This document shows, in pieces, positions 35,054 to 44,500 of a stretch of 64,000 nt of DNA. Position numbers and translations under genes: made by a program. Source of the stretch: Zoroaster sp. YZ-2022 (lineage: Eukaryota > Echinodermata > Asteroidea > Forcipulatida > Zoroasteridae); contig CM055822.1 in assembly GCA_029582265.1 (NCBI GenBank), positions 41,314,036 to 41,378,035 of the forward strand, given 5' to 3'. The notes under the pieces were generated by a model, which saw only the letters and a list, made by a program, of their open reading frames with translations, ran no database searches and was not told where the DNA came from. Position 1 is the stretch's first letter; each line of letters starts with the position of its first letter.

Positions 35054-35662
35054 GTCAAATGTGTTAACTCGCGTTTGGGTGTTATAGTAGGGATGTCGTG
35101 CTGTGGGCGCTAAGCCGACCACGCCCCTGAAAAAGAAGCGAACGGAGCACAACATGCCATTTTCAAGAATTTTTTTGAATATGTAAATGCTATTATTTTT
35201 TTAATGTTTTTGAATAAAAGTATTAAGAGATGTTTTTTCTACAACTTCAGAAAATTTGAAACGGATTCTACATATATTTTTGGAGAAATCAAATCTTGAA
35301 AATCGTACCTTGTGCTGAAAAGAATCAACCTTTCCGGCGCGCGGTGCCAAAAGTGTCAGGTTGAAAAAGTGCCGACATGCGAACTTTCAAAACCAAAGCA
35401 GGGGGTGAAGACACCGTCCAATTAAGTCAACCTTACACTCAAAAGAAAGCTTATATTCTCCTCTTTCTAAATATGGTATGTTCTTAAATAATGCTTCAAT
35501 TTTAGAATAAAAAAAATAAAAAATAAACATTAAATTGGACTGCGCGAAACGTTAGAGAAACATCTCGCGGTTGCGCGATGTATCAATCTAATGGAAAATC
35601 CCCACTCTTTCTAAAAATAGCATTCGCAAGACCGTACACAGGAGCGCATTTTGTCTACAACG
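35054..35662. other. Gene-free stretch
   Basis: No supported gene or bounded repeat; AT-rich with occasional GC-rich words. Confidence 0.5.
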
Positions 35663-35969
35663 CTTTTTAAAGACCTAATCCCCCATGCGAAGAGCGTGCA
35701 AGGTTGTTTATGTCTGTTTTTCACCTCGTTGATTAACCCACAATACCGCGGGATCACTGGGCCGCAACCAGACTACGTTCTACATGTATGACGACACACG
35801 CGTGGTGCGTGGGTTTAAACGCCAAGCATGTGTAGTCTAGTCATACATGTAGAACGTAGTCTGGTTGCGGCCCAGTGATCCCGCGGTATTGTGGGTTAAT
35901 CAACGAGGTGAAAAACAGACATAAACAACCTTGCACTCTCTTCGCATGGGGGATTAGGTCTTTAAAAAA
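35663..35969. mobile_element. Large fold-back, about 128-bp arms
   Basis: The left arm 35664-35791 (TTTTTAAAGACCTAATCCCC to TACATGTATGA) is an almost perfect inverse of 35841-35968. The 49-bp loop is GC-rich (CACACGCGTGGTGCGTGGG). An extruded hairpin would be very stable. A diverged single arm occurs at about 31035-31150 (GTAGTCTGGTTGC, GATCCCGCGGT, CGAGGTGAAAAACAGACA). Confidence 0.85.
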
Positions 35970-38250
35970 CGGAGAGACGCTCTTTGTTGCTATGCTGAGT
36001 CAGGTTCGCTTTTTAACATTTTTACATTAATTTTCCACTATTTTTTTGATTGTCTAGGTTAATTTTGCATAAGAATAGTTGAAGTTTTTTGTCGAGATAA
36101 AAAAATATTGATTTCTTTTTGACAACTTCTAACTGACCTAGCATATATTTTAATATATCATATGGCATTTAATTATACATATACTTAGTTAATAATCACG
36201 TTTTACATCTCTGGAAGTTCCAATGTATTTATATTCAGCACTTGCACCTTAGAAAATACACTCCGGCATGATTTTGGACTTTGTTTTTGCTTGGTATTTT
36301 TTCCCAGTGAAGACTTCGTAAAGTGACAAAGTGTTAATTAAATTAGTGGTTTTTAAAAATCCGTAATAAATTAAATGTAATTACAAGAGATATATATCAG
36401 GATATATTTAACTGAAAATACAGTTGGTTTCTTATATAATACTGAAAAATGAAGGCCATGCGACATTTAGTTTTTTTATTATAATTGTTTAAAAATGGCC
36501 GATCATTAAATTTTTCGCTACTTTTTTGAAGACTCCGTAAAGTGAAAAAGTGTTAATTAGTGGTTTTCAAAAATCCGTAATAAATTAAATGTAATTACAA
36601 GAGATATCAGGATACATTTAACTGAAAATACAGTTGGTTTCTTATATAATACTGATAAAATGAAGGCCATGCGACGTTTAGTTTTGTTTTTATAGTTGTT
36701 TAAAAATGGCCGATCATTCAATTTTTACCCGCCAATTATGGGGTCCCCTCTAGGCCTAGGGAATTCATTAACGTCGTCGCAACTTTACGCCATTTTCGGT
36801 GCGCGTTTTCTTTTACTTTCTTGTACTCCAGAACCTGTTTTTTTTACTTTAACCCAGAGAAATCATTGTTTTTAACCAATTCTAGTTGATTTCACTTGTT
36901 TCTTCACTTTAATAAATTTATTACGATGCGATAAAATGTCAATTTCATTCCGTTTGGTTGCTATGCGATAAATTTGACCTTGAATTTCAGGAGCAAAAAC
37001 TCGTTTAACGAGAAATTACTTTTGAACCCCTTGACCGATTTCGGTCATTTTTTCACCAAACAACATTAAAACACTAGCTCTTTCAAGTTTCATTCTAGCC
37101 CATTTTCAGGTGAATCCTTAATACTTCAATTTTCATTTTGACATCCCTAGTTATAGCTAGCTACTCACTTGTGCTGATATTTGTTATAGGAAGAAGGCTA
37201 AATGTAACAGCGCCCTCTTGTGGCAAAAGTCAAACTAACATTAGGCATACTGAAATTTAGGCTATAATTTTGAACAAAACAGTTAAAATATTTGAAGACC
37301 AAAGCAACAAGTATAAGAATTTTAGTGGAGACAAAACACCGCGCGGCATTTGTAGTCGTAGGCCCTACATCTGTCAAAACATGTGCGCCGTTCATTTGTG
37401 CACGCGCGCCCCGCGCAACACATGCCCGCTCTCACTTCACATGCATGCACGAAAAAATCTTGTGTAGGCCTAGATCTATATTTTAAAATTCGTTTCCCGG
37501 AAAATTGTAACGTATTTTCAGTCTATAAATAGTACCAGTTTTTACTATAATATCTTGGCTAAATATTACGAATGAATGCAGATTTTCAGGTGGTTCTGTT
37601 GGGCTTTTTATCGCATGCTTACCTTCCTTTACCTCGGCTACTTCTTAAAAAATTCCTGCAAATATGGCGACAACGCTCTAGTGAATTTATGCACCATTTA
37701 TATATGTATATTTATAGAAAACAGCTATCCATAAGCTCAAATACTTATTTCTATATTTTCTTCAAGCTATTAATCCTAATCATATATAATTAATATTTAT
37801 TTGCAATAACAATACTTTAAAAAGTGTAATTAAGCATGATTGACAAATATAAAATATGTTCATATTGAAAGAGGATACAATAGTATCACTTCTGCGCTTG
37901 CGTAGTATGTTAATAAATGACGTCATCGGTTTCCAGTTTAACAGCGAAATATGGCGCGCTCTTCGAGTTAAGGGGTATGATATTAAACCCTGATATTAAT
38001 CAAAACGAACATAACTTTGTAAAAATCTGAGGTATAAATTTGCATCATGTTACAGTGAGACATCTTTAGTTCATACCTTCGAAAAGTATAATGTTTGACT
38101 CCTGAAACACGCTACGCATTTGTTTTTTGAGTGTCCATAGCGCTCGTCAGGCGATGATGATTTACTGCGCTGGGCGGCACTTGCCTGCTCGCGTTCGCGA
38201 GTCGAGTCGTAACTGTGTATACTGTGTTACTGTCATTGTGTACGTAACAG
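35970..38250. other. Gene-free stretch with local tandem duplication
   Basis: No gene recognised. The segment 36308-36528 is duplicated at 36528-36724 (listed separately). At 37917-37926 a perfect TGACGTCA lies about 30 bp before ATATGGCGCGC; this could be a promoter for a TUBGCP2 leader exon, but no donor-acceptor link was proven. Confidence 0.4.
36308..36724. repeat. Tandem duplication, about 220-bp period
   Basis: Two copies share GTAAAGTGA-AAAGTGTTAATT, ATCCGTAATAAATTAAATGT, ACAGTTGGTTTCTTATATAA and AAAATGGCCGATCATT. Differences are a few substitutions and short indels, so the duplication is moderately recent. Confidence 0.8.
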
Positions 38251-38282
38251 TAAGCCCCATTCTATTTCTAGGGCTAATAGTA

Positions 38283-38697
38283 ATACAATGGACTCCGTAG
38301 CCATGGTCCAAACCCCACATGTACAAAAATGGAGCGATTTTTCATTTTTTCAACTAGCTTTTGATCTGCTAATTATTACAACCTAAAACTTAGTGATTAA
38401 TACTAGTAACCTTGCCCAAGCAGACACATTTTGGCATAAAATCCGTTTTTCCGGGATAGCTCACTTTCACAAAGTTTCATCAGGAAATTTTCAAAACATT
38501 TTTTAAATTTAAAAAATCAAAATCAAAATATTAAAATTTCACCAAAGTTACGGATCTCACAATAGCAAACTTCATGCCAAAAGTGTCTGCTTTGGCAAAC
38601 TTACCTAATCACAAAATATTAGATTGTAATAATTAGCAGATCAAAAGTTGAAAAAATCACTCTTTTAATCTGGAGGGAGTCCATTGACAGTGTATTG
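38283..38697. mobile_element. Fold-back element in composite
   Basis: AATACAATGGACTCC ... GGAGTCCATTGACAGTGTATT with long arms (TTTTGATCTGCTAATTATTA and its inverse; AAGCAGACACATTTTGGCAT and its inverse). The AT-rich loop is near 38500. Confidence 0.75.
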
Positions 38698-38701
38698 CCT
38701 A

Positions 38702-38874
38702 TAGACCTTATGCGTTGACGTCATCACGCCGCCATCTTAGAGGTAAAACGATGATGAAACAATGGAAAACGCACATCTATACACGCGCGGTGCACAGATT
38801 GGGCCAATGAGCAACCTGCTTTTGACCTCTAGCCGAGGGCGCCCTACTCAAATGACGTCTGTGCATAAGGTCTA
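38702..38874. mobile_element. Short MITE in composite, TAGACCTTATGC ends
   Basis: TAGACCTTATGCGTTGACGT at the left is inverted as ACGTCTGTGCATAAGGTCTA at the right. The interior is GC-rich with CGCCGCCATCTTAGAGG. Confidence 0.7.
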
Positions 38875-38978
38875 TTGGTTCTAGAATGGGGCTATATAAC
38901 AGTTAGCTTATTCAAGGGTCAAACATTATACTTTTTGAAGGCCCACAAAACAATAACAGTAATGTCATTGTTTATAAG

Positions 38979-39252
38979 TAAGAGTAATTGCGGTGACACC
39001 ATGTGAAATGCTCAATTGAGTAATAATTAGTTCTGAAAAGAACTGGTGGTACAACTCGACATTTCGATCAGTATGCTCTGATCGTCTTCATTCTCCTGAG
39101 CTGAGCACGATCAGAGCATACTGATCGAAACGTCGAGTTGTACCTCCAGTTCTTTTCAGAACTAATTACTACTCAATTGAGCATTTCACATGGTGTCACC
39201 GCAATTACTCTTTAATAGTCTTACTTATCCTCCTCACCATGCAAAGCTACAA
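38979..39252. mobile_element. Family D palindrome (copy 2, inverted dimer)
   Basis: Arms 38979-39083 and 39105-39213 are nearly perfect reverse complements. Each arm is one 'D unit': GACGATCAGAGCATACTGATCGAAA, then CGTCGAGTTGTACC, CAGTTCTTTTCAGAACTAAT, and CATTTCACATGGTGTCACCG. Two units meet head to head around TCCTGAGCTGAGC. A shared tail (TTATCCTCCTCACC ... CAAGTTCTAC) follows, as at 12408-12440. Confidence 0.82.
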
Positions 39253-39416
39253 GTTCTACCTGTCATTGTTATTGTTTATGAATGGCAATTGAATTGTTAT
39301 ATTTTATAGACCTTTTTGATCTCCACATACAACGGACGAAGTAACAAATTATCAATATTACAAATAAAGATTTTGGATGTACTGTGCCTTAACATACTAG
39401 ACTTAGCATGCTTAAA

Positions 39417-39635
39417 CTAAAGGGACAGTATCGTCACAATCAGAGCAGACTTTCAACAGGTCATTGAATCGGTGTCCTAGTTAAATATAAACACAGTGAC
39501 TGAAAATTACTGACTCATTCATGCAGTGCAGCAACAGTATGACTTTATCATGTGTGTTAACAGTCACTGAGTTAATCTAATTCTAAACACTACCTGCCCC
39601 TTTGATTCCATGCCCTGGTGATAGTGTCCCTTTAA
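39417..39635. mobile_element. TTAA-type MITE, family A (copy 5)
   Basis: CTAAAGGGACAGTATCGTCA at the left (TTAA degraded) and TGATAGTGTCCCTTTAA at the right; internal CAGTGACTGAAAATTACTG as in copies 2 and 6. Confidence 0.72.
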
Positions 39636-39891
39636 CTAACAAAATACAAAAATAAATATTTCTTTTGACCTCTCAAAATATCAGATTTGATGACAACAAA
39701 CCGTACAACTTTTTCATGCCTAAGTTTGACCATGATGGAAGCTATTGTTTAACCTTGGAAAAAGTTGAAGTCTCTTAAGTGTTTGTAATCTTGAAATAAT
39801 GTTAATGTGTCACATCATCTATAAAGTTGAAGAGCTTGAAGTTCACCACTTAACCCTAACTCCCGAGGCCCATTTGCTTACACATAACCTA

Positions 39892-40285
39892 AACATTTAT
39901 TTATTTTTTTATTTTTATTTATTCGGCCAATGTCAAAAACAATAACATACAGGTAGTACAAAGGATAATTAGATTTAACAAAAACGGGTAACTTAAATAC
40001 AAGGTAACAAAAAGGGGAGGGGATTAGGCAAAGGGGTACAACAGGACAGGTAAGGGATGGGGAGGGAGGGACAGGACTCTGGGAGGGGAACAATCCATTC
40101 TAAGACGGCCAGGATAAACAAAAGTGTACCACTACACTATAACTCGAAAGCCTGCTTATCCAATCGTAGAATAGAGTATGAATAAAAATAATTACTATAA
40201 TAAATAATTAAATACTATAGAATAAACAAATAAATGAATATATACTCTGAATAAAACCAATAGGAAATTTGAAACACTAAGCAAG
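39892..40285 (-). mobile_element. 5'-truncated LINE-like insertion (minus strand)
   Basis: On the minus strand it ends GGCCGAATAAATAAAAATAA plus further A-rich tail, a typical non-LTR 3' terminus. It interrupts family C sequence between CATAACCTAAACA and AAGCAAGCATATCACATG. No reverse transcriptase portion is preserved. Confidence 0.5.
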
Positions 40286-40299
40286 CATATCACATGTAT

Positions 40300-40420
40300 C
40301 ACCTGAGGACGATCAGAGCACACTGATCGAAACGTCGAGTTGTACCTCCAGTTCTTTTCAGAACTAATTACTACTCAATTCAGAATTTCACATGGTGTCA
40401 CCGCAATTAGTCTTACATAC
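40300..40420. mobile_element. Family D unit with 9-bp TSD and hammerhead-like core
   Basis: A 121-bp insertion flanked by CACATGTAT at 40291-40299 and 40421-40429. It begins CACCTGAGGACGATCAG, then AGCACA, then CTGATCGAAACGTCGAG. The order CTGANGA, perfect stem, (G)AAAC is that of a hammerhead ribozyme core, though one conserved G between stem and AAAC is missing or has to be shared with the stem. It ends with CATGGTGTCACCGCAATTAG as in the palindromic copies. Confidence 0.75.
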
Positions 40421-40688
40421 CACATGTATGCACACATGTGTTTCTAATCTGTGATACATGTATGTATATGGCCAGGGACCTTCCCTGCATGCATGGAGCA
40501 ATAAACAGTGTCCACTGACCCAAGCACTGACCTTGCAATCACTACAACAAACATGGATGTAGTATGCCTAATAACCTCAATCCTCCAAAATCCTTCACTT
40601 TAGCAAACAGCATGTAGCATGTAACCTCAATCCTTCAAAATCCTTCACTTTAGCAAAGAGGATTTTGGAGGATTTGGGAAGGTTAGGG

Positions 40689-41084
40689 TTAACCCTAACT
40701 CCCTACGCCCATTTGCTTACACATAACCTGAATCCTCTAAAATCCTTCAGTAGTAAAGCAAGCACATGACATATATATATGCACACATGTGTTTCTAATC
40801 TGTGGTACATGCATGCATGGAGCAATAAACGGTGTCCACTGACCCAAGCACTGACCTTGCAATCACTACAACAAACATGGACATGTACCATGGAAAGGCA
40901 ATTATGCCTAATAACCTCAATCCTCCAAAATCCTTCACTTTAGCAAAGAGCATGTAGTATGTAACCTAAATCCTTCACTTTAGCAAAGAGGATTTTGGAG
41001 GATTTGGGAAGACATTTTCACATTTGTTTTACATTTGTTTTGCTTGTTAGTCTATTTGTCTGGATTTGGGAAGGTTAGGGTTAA
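40689..41084. mobile_element. TTAA-bounded MITE, family C (intact copy)
   Basis: TTAACCCTAACTCCCTACGC to GGGAAGGTTAGGGTTAA. The interior contains GCACACATGTGTTTCTAATC, CCACTGACCCAAGCACTGAC and a TTAGCAAAGAGGATTTTGGA block near the right. Best full-length reference for the long C subfamily. Confidence 0.82.
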
Positions 41085-41400
41085 GGTAGAGAGTACTTTA
41101 TGATAATTAATACTAACAGTATGGACCTACAAATGTAGTTAATTTAACCTTGACCAAATTAATTATTCATTGACCCTCAATCAGAACTCGAGCAAAGACA
41201 ACAGACCCTGTCTGTTCTGTGGTCTATGACAGGATTTTTATTTTTAAAACATTGAATTGATATTCCTTTTTCCTATTATCCAAGTGTATGGGCACTTAAG
41301 TTGATTTACCAATGTTTACATAATTTGTCTAAATGGAATTTCCTTCTAACTATTGTGAAATTTATTTTTTTAATATTTGATTTGTACAATTTATTTACAG

Positions 41401-41449
41401 TAGAATTTGTGTCAATCTGGTCTGTAATCTATATGACAACATCATCAGA
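41401..41449 (+). other. TUBGCP2: TUBGCP2 5' UTR portion of first coding exon
   Basis: TTTGTACAATTTATTTACAG ends at 41400 and forms a good 3' splice acceptor, implying that a non-coding leader exon lies upstream. The leader and promoter were not located; 32935-33073 and the TGACGTCA at 37917 are candidates only. Confidence 0.5.
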
Positions 41450-41502
41450 ATGAGTGAGTTCCGTGTTCATCATCAAGTCAGTGAACTCATCAAGATTCTC
41501 GG
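41450..41502 (+). CDS. TUBGCP2: TUBGCP2 exon 1
   Basis: Residues 1-17 plus two bases (phase 2). The start ATG is chosen because MSEFR-HH is the conserved GCP2 N-terminus. Donor GG|GTATGA. An in-frame upstream extension is not supported. Confidence 0.92.
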
Positions 41503-44500
41503 GTATGATAACATTCATCATTTAAGACTGCACTGCACTGTGGGATTAGACAAGAGCAGTTGCCTGTTAAATTCTATGCATATGGTTTTGACAGATGACA
41601 ATTTGTAAACTCTTTTGTTTGCTGAATGTTTCCCTAATTTGAATAAGACCACATTTCCTCTTCTTTATTTTTGTTTTCCCTCCATCATAAAGACCAGATT
41701 TATTTCATAGATTACTTCTAGTTAAATCCAGCCAAATACTTTAGGCTGTATTTAAAGATTTTTACGAGGGATTCAGGAGGGAAACCTGTACAAAGTATTG
41801 ATGCTGTATAACCTTTTAAAAACTTGAGTCGCAAAACCATTTACGTTGGAACTTGATGGGGAAGTGACTGTGTTTGAAGCTAGTATACCCTTTACTGTAA
41901 ATTCATCCATACTTTGTGAGAATCAAGAGTGTTTAAAGGGACACTATCGTCACCATCAGAGCAGATTTTCAACAGGGCATGGAATCGGTGTCCTAGTTTA
42001 AGATGAACACAGCGACTGAAAATTACTGGCTCATTTATACAGCAGCAACAGTAGTATGATCATGTGGGATATTATTTTCAGTCACTGAGTTAATCCACAA
42101 CTAGCACTCCGATTCCATGCCCTGTTGATTGTGATGATATTGCCCTTTAAGTAACCAACCTGTGAAAGCTTCAGTTTCAGCATAATGTGTAAATTTCAAC
42201 CGATGAAGTCAAAAATTCAGTTGAGAAGTTATTTCACTATAAATTTTACCAAATAATCTCATCGGACTTCAAGTTTTTTGATATGAAGTTGGTAAAGGTA
42301 CCAATCACCCTAAACAATTATTCCGCCTGAAATGCTCTCATTTCAGAGAAAAAAACCTTTTGCTACCATGTTCTCATTGTAAAATTTTTTACTCTTTTCT
42401 TATGACTTAGACTCCACGCTGAGCTTAACCCTCATACTTTAGCTGAACTTCAGTGGCAAGTAGCTATAGTGGTCAAAACCAGTCAACTGCCTGTTTTGAC
42501 TGTTGACCCAAATGTGTACACAGGGACATTTTTGACTGGTTTTTACTGTCATTTTGACAATGCTTTTACCAGTCAAAAATGGTTGACTCATTTTGACCTG
42601 TAAATGTACTTACTACACGTAAGGTTTGACAGTGTTCAACTTTTAAGTGCACTAGATATACCTTGGCAAGTATATCAACATTTTGACTGATTTTGACCCT
42701 TGCGGTCACAGAAGGGTTTATGTTTATCTCAGATCCTGATTCAAAGAAAGTGAGCATACCCATAAAGGCAAACATGACCAATGTTGTACCTTCCCTTTAG
42801 GGATAAAAAGTGTCCTTCAAGACAGGACAAAAAGTGTCCTTCAAGACGGGACAAAAAGTGTCCTTCAAGACGGGACAAAAAGTGTCCTTCAAGACAGGAC
42901 AAAAAGTGTCCTTCAAGACAGGACAAAAAGTGTCCTTCAAGACAGGACAAAAAGTGTCCTTCAAGACAGGACAAAAAGTGTCCTTCAAGACGGGACAAAC
43001 TGTTTCCCCAATGAGACAGACAAAATTTCACAATGTGAAACACAATTTCACAATGATGGCTTTTAGTAATTATGTTTTGAATAGTCATAGTGTTTATCTT
43101 GCAATCTATTTTCTGTCCATTCATTGTAGTCTACATGGTGTGGACGGCCCAGAGCTGTATGTAGACCTACTACTTAAGAACAGAACACCCTATGTCACCA
43201 CCCAGGTATCGGCCCACAGTGCTAAGCGCAAGATAGCGGAGTTCTCTCAGACTCCCGTAGACTTCCTGCAGAAGTATGACGAGTTGAAGTCAAAGAAGTG
43301 AGTTTGCGACTGAATTTATCAATGAATTTATAAATGGTAACCATAGGGAATTGGTCCGTCTCGGCAGAGAAAAGATGTGGATCAGGCATATCCACACCAT
43401 TCACCCCCGTGGTCTCAACATACAGGATGGGAATGATTAACCCTAACTCCCTAGGCCCATTTGCTTACACATAACCTGAATCCTTCCTAACTCCCTAGGC
43501 CCATTTGCTTACACATAACCTGAATCCTTCCTAACTCCCTAGGCCCATTTGCTTACACATAACCTGAATCCTTCCTAACTCCCTAGGCCCATTTGCTTAC
43601 ACATAACCTGAATCCTTCCTAACTCCCTAGGCCCATTTGCTTACACATAACCTGAATCCTTCCTAACTCCCTAGGCCCATTTGCTTACACATAACCCGAA
43701 TCCTCCAAAATCCTTCAGTAGTAAAGCAAGCACATGACATGTATGCACACATGTGTTTCTAATCTGTGATACATGTACATGGCCAGGGACCCTCCCTGCA
43801 TGCATGGAGCAATAAACAGTGTCCACTGACCCAAGCACTGACCTTGCAATCACTACAACAAACATGGATGTACATGTACCATGGAAAGGCAAGTATGCCT
43901 AATAACCTCAATCCTCTAAAATCCTTCACTTTAGCAAAGAGCATGTAGCATGTAAACTCAATCCTTTAAAATCCTTCACTTTAGCAAAGAGGATTTTGGA
44001 GGATTTGGGAAGACATTTTCACATTTGTTTTACATTTGTTGTGCTTGTTAGTCTATTTGTCTGTTTTGTTATACCCTCCACTGTCTGACTCTTTGTTTTT
44101 CTCTAATCTCACACTCTTTTCTTCCAGCCTAATGCTCCTGCCCTTAATCCTTTACCTATCAATCTCTCTTTTGTCCAGTCCCAAGTACCTGACTCTGCCT
44201 CTTGAACTCTCTTCTTTTGTGTTTTTTTTACACCTGACTAACTTCTGCCCACTCTTGTGTATATGTGTGCAAGTTTATTCCATCCATTTTGCTAGCTTCG
44301 AAACGTAAGGCCAATAACTACTATTTTGAATTTATAAATGTGTTATATTCTCAAAACGAAGAATTGGCTGTTGCAATCTGCTCACCGGCCAAAAAGGAAC
44401 CGTGGTATAAATTATTCCGAATAATAATGGATTACAGTGTTTGACAGTTACAGTTCAAACTAAAAAAAAAAAAAAAATGGTTGCTTGTTTTGACAGTGTC

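Larger units (their letters stand above)
38253..38893. mobile_element. Composite of nested inverted-repeat elements
   Basis: Outer ends AGCCCCATTCTATTTCTAG and TTCTAGAATGGGGCT are inverted. Inside are two further inverted-repeat units, at 38283-38697 and 38702-38874. No coding capacity. Confidence 0.65.
39850..40692. mobile_element. TTAA-bounded family C element carrying two nested insertions
   Basis: Left TTAACCCTAACTCCCGAGGC, right GGGAAGGTTAGGGTTAA. Compared with the copy at 40689-41084 it is interrupted by a LINE-like 3' end (about 39892-40285) and a 121-bp family D unit (40300-40420). Its right TTAA is shared with the next copy, so the two are abutted. Confidence 0.75.

Noticed and set aside
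37915..37985. Promoter of TUBGCP2 (TGACGTCA and ATATGGCG motifs)
   Set aside because: Similar CRE-like and GCCATC words occur in a MITE at 38702-38874, and no donor linking to the acceptor at 41400 could be shown.
42741..43301. Open frames through the 24-bp repeat at intron 1 / exon 2
   Set aside because: Period-24 artefact. Only 43130-43297 is a real exon, with its own acceptor.
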